Assembly: GCA_020638795.1 (NCBI GenBank)
Contig: JACKHW010000008.1
Span: forward strand, 62,001-126,000
Direction of reading: 5' to 3'
DNA from: Planctomycetota bacterium
GTDB lineage: Bacteria > Planctomycetota > UBA1135 > GCA-002748355
Length of the DNA: 64,000 bases
Part shown: one piece after another, positions 37,462-45,248 of the stretch
Position numbering within the stretch: position 1 is the first letter of the stretch
Layout: every line of letters begins with the position of its first letter
Position numbers and translations under genes: made by a program
The notes under the pieces: model-generated
Databases searched by the model: none
Told to the model about the DNA's origin: nothing
The model's input: the letters and a program-made list of their open reading frames with translations, nothing else

Positions 37462-38823
37462 ATGCTGAACACACGGAGCGCCGACATTCCGAACTACTCG
37501 GGTCTCGAGTGGATCCATGCGGACCTTCCGCACGAGCGCGAGGCGTGGCCCAAATTCGCCAACCGCATCCTCGTCGACGCGAGTGGTGACGACTACGACC
37601 TGACCCGCGAAGAACTCGTCCACTATTCGAAGGGCAAGCCGTGGGTCTGGCCCGGAGACACCATCTACTTCTTCTGCGATCTGCACGCGGATGCGGATGC
37701 GTTCTTCGTCTCCCTCGTCGCGTCCGGTGGTGTCGAGAAGACCGGTCCCGGTGACGAAGACTTCGACCTCACGGCAGAGGGTCGCGTCGCGAAGTTCGTC
37801 ATCGGTGGTGACTGCTTGGACAAGGGGCCGGACAACCTTCGCCTCTTGTCGGTGCTGCGGAGCCTCATCCAGAAGGGTGCACGCGTCGAGTTGCTCGCGG
37901 GGAATCACGATGTGCGCTTCCTCGTAGGACTCGCGTATGCGGGCTCACGAGATCCCCGGCATGCGCACCTGTTCGTGCGCATGGGGAAGAAGGCCGTTCC
38001 TATCTTCAGCGAGATCTGGGAGCGCTACCTCGAGGGTAAGGTCGGCGAGTCGACGTTGTTGCCCGACGAAGAGGTCAAGCGACGCTTGTGGCCCGGGGCG
38101 GAGTGGTTCGATGCGTTTCCGGATGCGGTCCGCGACACGGTCACGGAAACCAAGATCCGGAAAGAGGTACGTCGCATTCGCGAGAAGTGCGTCGAACTCA
38201 GCGCCCATCTCGCAGCACGGGACATGACCCTCGGCATGCTGTGGGCAGCACAGGAGAAAGCCAAGGAGTTGTTCTGCTCCCCGAAAGGGGACTTCGGTTG
38301 GTACTTCGACGGCATGCAACTCGCCTATCGCGCGGGCAGCTTCTTGTTCGTGCATGCCGGCATCGACGACCTCATTGCGCGTGTCCTCAGGCGAGGCGGT
38401 GTCCAAGGGCTCAACTCGGAGTTCCGGCGCCTCGTCGACGAGGATCTCTTCGCGCTCTATCACGGTCCGGTCGGCAACGCGTTCCGAACCAAGTATCGCA
38501 ACTTCGATTTGCCGCTGACGGCGCGTGGTGTTCGCGATCTGCATCGCACGGGCATCTACGCGGTCGTGCACGGGCATCGCAACATCGTCCGCGGACAGCG
38601 GATCCGTATGCGCGAAGGTCTGCTCAACTTCGAATGTGATGCATCCGTCGACCGCAACACTCGCATTGTCGAAGGACTGTCCGGGATCGGTGGCGCCGTG
38701 ACGATCGTCAGGCCCGACGGGTCCTTGTTCGGTATCAGTACCGACTACAAGTATGTGAAGGTCCTCGACGCTGCAGCCGTTCTCGAGATGACGGCGATCG
38801 TCGGCACGGACCATCAGCCATGA
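37462..38823 (+). CDS. PPP-type metallophosphatase
   Basis: A 453-residue calcineurin-like phosphoesterase. The metal-binding motifs appear in order: FFCDLHADADAF (DxH), FVIGGDCLDKGPDN (GDxxD), LAGNHDVRFL (GNHD), FVHAG and VHGHRN. Between GNHD and VHAG lies an unusually long helical insert of about 150 residues (IFSEIWERYLEGK through ELSAHLAARD). The arrangement is closest to the serine/threonine protein phosphatase branch, but other phosphomonoesters are possible. It lies between the histidine phosphatase and the first amphi-Trp gene; an intergenic gap of about 40 bases follows it. Confidence 0.87.
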   Translation: MLNTRSADIPNYSGLEWIHADLPHEREAWPKFANRILVDASGDDYDLTREELVHYSKGKPWVWPGDTIYFFCDLHADADAFFVSLVASGGVEKTGPGDEDFDLTAEGRVAKFVIGGDCLDKGPDNLRLLSVLRSLIQKGARVELLAGNHDVRFLVGLAYAGSRDPRHAHLFVRMGKKAVPIFSEIWERYLEGKVGESTLLPDEEVKRRLWPGAEWFDAFPDAVRDTVTETKIRKEVRRIREKCVELSAHLAARDMTLGMLWAAQEKAKELFCSPKGDFGWYFDGMQLAYRAGSFLFVHAGIDDLIARVLRRGGVQGLNSEFRRLVDEDLFALYHGPVGNAFRTKYRNFDLPLTARGVRDLHRTGIYAVVHGHRNIVRGQRIRMREGLLNFECDASVDRNTRIVEGLSGIGGAVTIVRPDGSLFGISTDYKYVKVLDAAAVLEMTAIVGTDHQP

Positions 38824-38865
38824 TTTGGCCAAGGACATGATCCAACTGAGGAAAGGAAGGCGATG

Positions 38866-39180
38866 ATGAACGACGAACCCCTGGTGACGATCGACGAAGA
38901 AGAGAAAACCAACGCGAAGAAGGCCGGAAAGAAGGTCGACGTCGAGTTCGAGAACACGATGTCGCGCGAAGAGGCGGTTTCTTACTTCGAGGCGATCGTC
39001 GCAGGCCTCAAGAAGGGGCGCCTGCACATCAAGCAAGGGGACCAGAGCCTCGATCTCGAGCCGGCTCAGCAGGTCGATGTCGAGGTGCGTGCGAGCCACA
39101 AGAAGGGGCGTGAGCGCATCCGTTTCGAGATCGCGTGGCGCGAGGCACGCGAGTCGGACCTCTCCATCAGCTCCGAATAA
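38866..39180 (+). CDS. Amphi-Trp domain protein 1
   Basis: A short protein (104 residues) with a charged N-terminal tail (EEEKTNAKKAGKK) followed by one amphi-Trp domain: VEFENTMSREEAVSYFEAIVAGLKKG, QSLDLEPAQQVDVEV and the closing FEIAWRE with the conserved Trp. Function of the domain is unknown; it is small, single-domain and often encoded next to kinases and ATP-grasp enzymes, so it may be a carrier or modification target. AGGAAGG precedes the start; ATGs at 38863 and 38866 are both possible. The second copy follows after 38 bp. Confidence 0.82.
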   Translation: MNDEPLVTIDEEEKTNAKKAGKKVDVEFENTMSREEAVSYFEAIVAGLKKGRLHIKQGDQSLDLEPAQQVDVEVRASHKKGRERIRFEIAWREARESDLSISSE

Positions 39181-39218
39181 CGGACACGCCGCGTAGCCGC
39201 AGAAAGGAGACGACCATC

Positions 39219-39506
39219 GTGGGTGACGAAACGAACGAGTTCGAGCACGATTCGCTCCAGGATCGTGACCAAGTGGTCGCGTATCTACGAGCGGTTGCGG
39301 ACGGGATCGATAACGGGACGCTACGCCTGGGCGACCAGGAGAAGACGATCGAGCTGCGTCCGATCGGGCTGCTCGCGTTCGGCGTTCGAGCGCAGACGAA
39401 GCGCTCGCGGGTGACCTTGTCCCTTCGCCTGTCGTGGAAGCAAGTCGAAGAGAAGAAGCAGAGCGCTGGCCAACTCCAGATCGATCCGAAGCCCGAGTCT
39501 CGCTGA
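39219..39506 (+). CDS. Amphi-Trp domain protein 2
   Basis: A second, diverged amphi-Trp protein (95 residues) starting at a GTG with AAAGGAG ten bases upstream. Core: DRDQVVAYLRAVADGIDNGTLRLGDQEKTIEL, then VRAQTKRSRVTLSLRLSWKQ. It is similar in length and layout to the first copy but differs through most positions, suggesting an old duplication and possibly two distinct partners. The stop is 6 bases before the PhoU-kinase fusion gene. Confidence 0.8.
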   Translation: MGDETNEFEHDSLQDRDQVVAYLRAVADGIDNGTLRLGDQEKTIELRPIGLLAFGVRAQTKRSRVTLSLRLSWKQVEEKKQSAGQLQIDPKPESR

Positions 39507-39512
39507 GGTCCC

Positions 39513-41144
39513 ATGGCAACACGCGGCCTCGCTGGCCTCGAAGAGAATCTGCGCTTCTTGATCCTCGAGGTCCGAAAGCTCGTCGTCGAGACGCGTGGTC
39601 TCCTCGCGAACGCCGAGCCGACGGTCGCCCCAGGCTCGCTCGCGAAGGACGACTACATCGACAACCTCCGGTCGATCATCCATTCCAAGAGCTTCGACCT
39701 CGCGCGGACCGCGTCCACGAAGTCGGACCGTGACAGGCTGCAATCGATCGATCGCATCGCCACCGAACTCGAACGCATCGCCGACTTCTGCGAGCACATC
39801 TTCGATCAGGTCCACTACGTCGATCCACTCAGCACGCTCGCCGAGACGGACTTCGGTCCGTACTTCGAGGACATCCTCCGCGCGGTCGACGACATCGAGC
39901 CGGCGCTGTTCAAGCGCGACATCAAGAAGGCGCTCGACATCTGTCGCACCGAAGACTCGATCGACCGAACGTACCTCCAGTTCTTTCGTGATTCGATTCG
40001 TCAGCTCGAGTCCGGGGGCCGCGCCGGGACGATCGTGACGATGATCTTCATCCATCGCTATCTCGAGCGCGTGGGGGACTCCCTGCTCAACATCGGGGAA
40101 GCGGTGATGTCGTCGATCCTCGGTGAACGGATCAAGATCGGCAGCTTTCGTGCGCTCGAAGAGACGACCGAGGATTCGATCGCGTCCGGAGACATCGTCC
40201 CCTCGCTCGAAGCCGTCGGCGAGACGAAGTCCGGCCATCGCATCAGTCGTGTGCGGCGTTCCGGTGCGACGAGGGACGACAAGCCCGTCATCTTCAAAGA
40301 AGGGCGGCGGCAGAAGCTCGTCGAAGAGCGCGAAGCGATCATGCGTTGGCAAACGATCGCGCCGGACCTCGTTCCGGAGATCTATGCGTTCCACGATCAC
40401 GAAGAGCATGCATCGATCCTGTTCGAATACATCGAGGGGCGCACCTTCGAGCAGATCCTGCTCAACGGAACGATGCCCGAACTCGGCGAGGCGCTGAGCC
40501 GCATCACGTCGACACTCGATGGAGTGTGGACGTCGACGCGCAAGGACGAAGCGGTTGCGGGCAAGTTCGCCGCACAACTCGCATCGAGGCTGCCGGCGGT
40601 GTTCGGCGTGCACCCAGAGTTTCGCACACCGCATCAGAAGATCGGTGGCGTCGAGGCCGCGTCGTTCGAAGAACTCGTCGCGAGAGCTCGAGTCATCGAT
40701 GAGGCGCACCCCGCCCCGTTCTCCGTCCAGATTCACGGCGATTTCAACGTCGACAACATCATCATCGACGAGGCCGGAGGGCGGCTGCATTTCATCGATC
40801 TGCACCGATCACGTCCGATGGACTATGCGCAGGACGTCTCGGTCTTTCTCGTGTCCAACTACCGATTGCGTGTCTTCGATGCGCAGGTTCGCGCGCGCAT
40901 CACATGGGCGATCGAGTCGTTCCACGCCTTCGCGCTCGACTGGGCCGAGCGTGCGGGCGATCCGTCGTATCGGGTTCGTCTCGCGCTCGGTCTCGCGCGA
41001 TCGTTCGCGACTTCGACGCGCTTCATCCTCGATCGCGCGTTCGCCAAACGTCTCTTCATGCGCGCCCGTTATCTTCTCGAGCGTGTCGTCAACTGCCGGG
41101 ATCCAATGAAGCTCGTAATCCCCGTGGAGCTTTTCCGTGACTGA
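39513..41144 (+). CDS. PhoU - aminoglycoside-phosphotransferase-like kinase fusion
   Basis: A 543-residue protein that joins two unrelated domains. Residues 1-220 are PhoU: both ExxxD signatures are kept, LERIAD (Glu87, Asp91) and YLERVGD (Glu185, Asp189). Residues about 245-540 form a choline/aminoglycoside-kinase-like fold: an N-lobe with VIFKEGRRQKL (candidate ATP Lys) and FEYIEGRTF, then the catalytic loop HGDFNVDN (His408, Asp410) and a DFG-equivalent HFIDLHRS (Asp429). It should bind metal and phosphotransfer substrates and could couple phosphate status to phosphorylation of a small molecule or protein. GAGG precedes the start, and the 3' end overlaps the ATP-grasp gene by 8 bases. Confidence 0.88.
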   Translation: MATRGLAGLEENLRFLILEVRKLVVETRGLLANAEPTVAPGSLAKDDYIDNLRSIIHSKSFDLARTASTKSDRDRLQSIDRIATELERIADFCEHIFDQVHYVDPLSTLAETDFGPYFEDILRAVDDIEPALFKRDIKKALDICRTEDSIDRTYLQFFRDSIRQLESGGRAGTIVTMIFIHRYLERVGDSLLNIGEAVMSSILGERIKIGSFRALEETTEDSIASGDIVPSLEAVGETKSGHRISRVRRSGATRDDKPVIFKEGRRQKLVEEREAIMRWQTIAPDLVPEIYAFHDHEEHASILFEYIEGRTFEQILLNGTMPELGEALSRITSTLDGVWTSTRKDEAVAGKFAAQLASRLPAVFGVHPEFRTPHQKIGGVEAASFEELVARARVIDEAHPAPFSVQIHGDFNVDNIIIDEAGGRLHFIDLHRSRPMDYAQDVSVFLVSNYRLRVFDAQVRARITWAIESFHAFALDWAERAGDPSYRVRLALGLARSFATSTRFILDRAFAKRLFMRARYLLERVVNCRDPMKLVIPVELFRD

Positions 41145-42060
41145 ACTCGCAGTCGTAGGGACGCCGGGCGGCTGGTCGTCCGAACACCTCGCGGACTCGT
41201 TCTCCGCTCGAACGGGCTCGCGCTATCTGATCGACATGAGCCGGGTCGTGCTCGACATGTCGGCGGGCTCGGTCCTCGCAGACACGGACACGGGCGTTGT
41301 CGATCTGTGCCGGTTGGACGGAATCTTCATCAAGAAGATCGGACACGAGTACTGTCCGGACATGCTCGATCGCCTCGAAATCCTCCGCTATGTCGAGGGA
41401 CGGGGTGTTCCGATGTTCTCGAGTCCGTCGCGCATCCTGCGGCTGTTGGATCGCCTGGCTTGCACGGTTTCGCTCGCTGCCGCGGCGATTCCGATGCCGG
41501 ATACCGTGGTGACCGAAGATGTCGGGAGAGCCGCGGAAGCGATTCGGCGCTTCGGTCGCGCGGTGCTCAAGCCCCTGTATTCGACGAAGGCGCGTGGCAT
41601 GCGTGTCGTCGATGTCTCGGACGGCGACGAGAACATCGACCGTGCCTTGGCCGAGTTCGTTGCGGCTGGGAACCCGATGATCTACGTGCAGAAGTGGCTC
41701 GATCTCGCCGGTCGCGACCTCGGCGTCGTGTTCCTCGGCGGTGACTACGTCGGTAGCTATGCGCGCGTCGGCAAGGCCGACTCGTGGAATACGACCATCC
41801 GCGACGGCGGGAGGTACGAGCGCGCGAATCCACCCGATGAGTGGATCGACATGGCCAGGAGAGCACAGGCGCCGTTCGGGCTCGATTTCACGTGCGTGGA
41901 TGTCGCCGAGACGGCAGCAGGTCCGATCGTGTTCGAAGTCTCAGCGTTCGGTGGGTTTCGTGGCCTTCGCGACGGGCTCGGGATCGATGCCGGGGACACG
42001 ATCACGGACTACGTCCTCGACGTCCTGGCAAAGCGACGCCCGTCGCCGAGAGCCGTCTGA
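41137..42060 (+). CDS. GAK-system ATP-grasp ligase
   Basis: A 307-residue RimK-like ATP-grasp protein. Seen: a preATP-grasp domain with VDLCRLDGIFIKKIG, ATP-binding VLKPLYSTKARGMRVV, IYVQKWLDLAGRDLGVVF and a C-terminal IVFEVSAFGGFRGL. In RimK the last motif usually reads ExN, with Asn helping to bind Mg2+; here it is EVS, so Ser takes the Asn place. RimK relatives link amino acids, mainly glutamate, to a protein or small molecule. It has no known substrate here; the amphi-Trp proteins in the same operon are candidates. The gene is translationally coupled both upstream (8-base overlap) and downstream (TGATG). Confidence 0.85.
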   Translation: MTELAVVGTPGGWSSEHLADSFSARTGSRYLIDMSRVVLDMSAGSVLADTDTGVVDLCRLDGIFIKKIGHEYCPDMLDRLEILRYVEGRGVPMFSSPSRILRLLDRLACTVSLAAAAIPMPDTVVTEDVGRAAEAIRRFGRAVLKPLYSTKARGMRVVDVSDGDENIDRALAEFVAAGNPMIYVQKWLDLAGRDLGVVFLGGDYVGSYARVGKADSWNTTIRDGGRYERANPPDEWIDMARRAQAPFGLDFTCVDVAETAAGPIVFEVSAFGGFRGLRDGLGIDAGDTITDYVLDVLAKRRPSPRAV

Positions 42061-43166
42061 TGCCGGAACGCACCAAGATCGAAGAGCTGGCAGCGCGCTT
42101 CGTCGACGAACGAACCTTGATCGGAAGCCTGCTCGTCGAAGTCGGCGATGTTCGGGTTCGCGTTCGCACGGACCGCGAGTCGCTCGCGGACGAGCTTCGG
42201 TCGTACTTCGCACCGTGGTGGAAGGATGACGGAGTCGTGCGCGAGAACGATGACGATGTCATCGACGTCGTCGCCATCGAAGCGGATCCGCTCGCGCTCG
42301 ACCACGACTTCACGGATTGGCCCCGCGATCCCGGCAAGGTCGGTCGCAAGGAAGCGATCGTCGATCTCGACGGTGGCCGCATCGTCAAGAAGGTGCGTAC
42401 CGGGATGCACTTCTTGATCGGACCTCGCACCAAGGTCGCGATCGGTCCGTGTGCAGCCAACTCGAATCAGATCATCAACTTCGTCAACGCGCAGGTTCTG
42501 GGCCACTACTACGGGCGTGGGCATGCTCTCTGTCATGCTTCGGGAGTCGTCATGGAGGACGGTCGCGGTATCGCGATCTCCGGATTCTCCGGTGGTGGCA
42601 AGTCGACGCTCGCGTTGTGGCTCGTCGGTGACGGCAGTCGATTCGTCAGCAACGATCGCGTCCTCATCGATGCGAGTCGTGACCGTGCACGCATGCTCGG
42701 TGTACCGAAGCTCCCACGCATCAACCCCGGAACGTTGCTGAGCAACCCGGCTCTTTCGGGGATCCTTCCAGCGGAGCGAGTCGAGGCACTGCGCCGGCTC
42801 CCGACTTCCGAGTTGTGGGACCTCGAGGAGAAATACGACGTCAACATCGATCGCTGTTTTGGCGAGGGCAGGATCCAGAGCGCTGCCCCGCTCGACGCCT
42901 TCCTGATTCTGTCGTGGGACCGTCGAAGCACCGATCCGATGAGCATTCGACACGTCGATCTAGCGGCGCGACGCGAGCTGATCGCTGCGATCCGCAAGCC
43001 ACCGGGTCCGTTCTGGCTCGATGCCGAAGGCAATGCACCGGCTGCACCGATCGAACCGAACGACGAGTCGTATCTCGAAGCCCTCGCCAACGTCACCGTG
43101 TACGAAGCGACGGGCCGCGTCGACTTCGAAGCCGCGCGCGAGTATCTCCGCAACCCTCGACGGTGA
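42060..43166 (+). CDS. HprK-related kinase B
   Basis: A 368-residue protein with an HPr-kinase-type P-loop GFSGGGKSTLAL (about 175-186), followed by a VSNDRV segment similar to the second HprK strand. The N-terminal domain (about 1-160) is not the usual HprK domain. HprK/P phosphorylates Ser46 of HPr and can reverse this with phosphate; no HPr gene is visible in the window, and curators have separated this group as 'HprK-related kinase B' of the GAK system. The start ATG overlaps the ATP-grasp stop by one base. The target may be an amphi-Trp protein or the ligase, but this is only inferred. Confidence 0.85.
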   Translation: MPERTKIEELAARFVDERTLIGSLLVEVGDVRVRVRTDRESLADELRSYFAPWWKDDGVVRENDDDVIDVVAIEADPLALDHDFTDWPRDPGKVGRKEAIVDLDGGRIVKKVRTGMHFLIGPRTKVAIGPCAANSNQIINFVNAQVLGHYYGRGHALCHASGVVMEDGRGIAISGFSGGGKSTLALWLVGDGSRFVSNDRVLIDASRDRARMLGVPKLPRINPGTLLSNPALSGILPAERVEALRRLPTSELWDLEEKYDVNIDRCFGEGRIQSAAPLDAFLILSWDRRSTDPMSIRHVDLAARRELIAAIRKPPGPFWLDAEGNAPAAPIEPNDESYLEALANVTVYEATGRVDFEAAREYLRNPRR

Positions 43167-43173
43167 AGCCGCA

Positions 43174-44376
43174 ATGAACGACGACAGGCGACCGCGGATC
43201 CAACTCACGCGCACGATCACGCTGCCGGACGAGCTGAGAGTCGCGCGTTGCCGACGCGCCCCGGACTTGGGGCCGCGCATCCTCTTCTTCAGCGGTGGAA
43301 CCGCGCTCCGACCCCTCTGCCGGCACCTCAAGCGCTTCACGCACAACAGTATCCACCTCGTGACGCCGTTCGACTCGGGTGGCAGTTCCGCGAAGTTGCG
43401 TGAGGCCTTCGGGATGTTCTCCGTCGGCGACCTGCGCAATCGACTGATTGCACTTGCCGACGAAACTCTGCAAGGCAATCCCGAGATCTATCGGCTCTTC
43501 TCGTATCGGTTCGAGCAAGAGGCGGATCCCGAACGCCTCGCCCGTCGTCTCGAACGTATGGTCGATGGCACGCACGAACTCGTCGCGAAGATTCCGGACC
43601 CGTTGCGACGACTCGTTCGCTCGTGCTTGCAAACCTTCGTGGATCGTGCGCCGCCGGACTTCGATCTACGGGCTGCGAGCATCGGCAACCTCGTGCTCGT
43701 TGGCGGATGGCTCGAACACGACCTCGACGTCGATTCGATCGTCTTCTTGTTCTCCAAGCTCGTGAGCGTGCTCGGCAGTGTCCGGCCGATCACGGACGTT
43801 GCGGCCCATCTCGCCTTCGAACTCGCGAATGGAGAGACTGTCGTCGGCCAGCATCTCGTGACGGGCAAAGGCGGCGGGACGGTCGACTCGAAGATCGAGT
43901 CGATGCGACTCGTCAAGTCGTTCGAAGATCCGAGTCCGGTCGAGATCGATCTCGATCCGCGCATCGCCCAACAGGTCCAGGACGCGGGCCTCGTCGTCTA
44001 TCCGATGGGGAGCTTCTTCACGAGTGTGCTCGCCAACCTGCTCGTCCGCGGTGTGACGTCCGCGATTCGTATGGCGCGGTGCCCGAAGATCCACGTTCCG
44101 AGCCTCGGTAGGGACCCGGAAGCCGTCGGCTACGATCTCCCGGCGCGGATCCAGAAGCTCCACGAGACGCTACAGCGCAACGACGAGCATCCGCCCCTGT
44201 CGCTTCGGGACGTGCTCGACTACGTCGTCCTCGACCCTCGGACGATGCACGCACAGGAAATCGCCAAGACGCGAGAACTCGGAGTCGAAGTCATCGAACT
44301 CGAACTCGTCACGTCGGCGAGCCGGCCGTACTACGATCCGGATCTGTTGAGCGAAGTGCTGCTGAGTCTCGCATAG
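43174..44376 (+). CDS. GAK-system CofD-like protein
   Basis: A 400-residue CofD/UPF0052 (YvcK-like) family protein: ILFFSGGTALRPLCRHL, HLVTPFDSGGSSAKLREAFGMFSVGDLRNRLIAL (the central nucleotide/diphosphate loop), SIGNLVLVGGWLEHD and VYPMGSFFTSVLANLL. CofD itself transfers a phospho-lactate unit onto Fo, whereas YvcK-type proteins bind UDP-sugars and have regulatory roles in central metabolism. The exact activity here is unknown, and no F420 genes are visible. It is last in the plus-strand operon, 7 bases after the HprK-like gene, and convergent with a third PhoU-like gene. Confidence 0.84.
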   Translation: MNDDRRPRIQLTRTITLPDELRVARCRRAPDLGPRILFFSGGTALRPLCRHLKRFTHNSIHLVTPFDSGGSSAKLREAFGMFSVGDLRNRLIALADETLQGNPEIYRLFSYRFEQEADPERLARRLERMVDGTHELVAKIPDPLRRLVRSCLQTFVDRAPPDFDLRAASIGNLVLVGGWLEHDLDVDSIVFLFSKLVSVLGSVRPITDVAAHLAFELANGETVVGQHLVTGKGGGTVDSKIESMRLVKSFEDPSPVEIDLDPRIAQQVQDAGLVVYPMGSFFTSVLANLLVRGVTSAIRMARCPKIHVPSLGRDPEAVGYDLPARIQKLHETLQRNDEHPPLSLRDVLDYVVLDPRTMHAQEIAKTRELGVEVIELELVTSASRPYYDPDLLSEVLLSLA

Positions 44377-44400
44377 CGGCACCGTCGCTCTACTCGCGGC

Positions 44401-45084
44401 TCACGGTGTTTCGGGACGTGCTCGCGTCGTCTCGGGGTGTTCCGCGATCGGGATGATCGGCATGCGACGGATCCGACTCTCGAAGCCGTAGAGGCGCAGC
44501 GCGACTTCGCCGATGCGTTCGAGTTGTTCGGCGTAGTCTTCCGTGCGTAAACAGGCGGATGCGGCTCGAGGATCGCGTCGTGCGCAGAGGGTCGCGCGTC
44601 GCAGCGTCACGGCGAGGAGGTCGACGAGCGCGCCGAACTGCAGGCGCGCAACTTCGACGTTGCCTTCGTCTTCCGCAATCGTCGCGACGAGGCCGTTCCG
44701 GAACAGGCTCGCCGTGCGCATCGTCGCGCGTGCGAGTGGGATCGCTACGTCGCGATCGAGTTCGTGCAGCTTTCCGGCGTCGTTGCGTGAGATCTCCTGA
44801 CAGATCAGAGCAATGCGCCGCAGCTCGCGACCGGCTTTGAGCATGCGCACCGCGGTTCGCAGGTCGTCACCTCGAGGGCGGTGGTTGGTAATGATGTCCT
44901 TGCCGATCGCATCGAACTCCGTCAGCAGTTCGGAGAACGCCTCCAGTCGTTCTCCGGCATCGTGAGGAGAAATGCGCTTGGGAAGCGCTTTTGCGCAGGC
45001 TTCGACGAAGTCGGCTACCTCGCGTCCGAGGGCCTGAAGCGTTGCGCGACATCGGGAGAGGTCGGAAGCGAGCAGGACGGTCAT
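44401..45084 (-). CDS. Diverged PhoU-like protein
   Basis: A 227-residue, mainly helical protein of PhoU length. The two repeats retain only weak signatures: ELRRIALICQEISRN, which lacks the Asp, and EQLERIGEVALRLYGF, with Glu for Asp. Metal binding is therefore doubtful. AGGA stands six bases before the ATG. It is transcribed towards the end of the CofD-like gene, with 24 bp between the stops, and diverges from the lipoprotein gene. A role as a phosphate-status partner of the operon is inferred from position only. Confidence 0.75.
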   Translation of the reverse strand: MTVLLASDLSRCRATLQALGREVADFVEACAKALPKRISPHDAGERLEAFSELLTEFDAIGKDIITNHRPRGDDLRTAVRMLKAGRELRRIALICQEISRNDAGKLHELDRDVAIPLARATMRTASLFRNGLVATIAEDEGNVEVARLQFGALVDLLAVTLRRATLCARRDPRAASACLRTEDYAEQLERIGEVALRLYGFESRIRRMPIIPIAEHPETTRARPETP

Positions 45085-45248
45085 CTCGAATCCTTCGTGG
45101 TTGGGCTCGTCACGTTAGCGGTCGAAGCACCGAGTCGAGTTGGCCGTCTCGAATCGTGTGAAGAAAAATGTCGCACCTGTCTTGACATCGTGCTCGTCGA
45201 ATCTTCATGGAACTTGCGGCGATCCTCTCGGCATTCATGCTCATTGTC

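Noticed and set aside
44379..44408. Inverted repeat CACCGT/ACGGTG between the convergent CofD-like and PhoU-like genes
   Set aside because: Only 6 bp with a 17-base loop and no T-tract; too weak to call a terminator.
45085..45248. Possible PHO-type repeat upstream of the lipoprotein or third PhoU-like gene
   Set aside because: Single GTGAA and TTGAC words occur, but no partner lies at 11-nt spacing on either strand.
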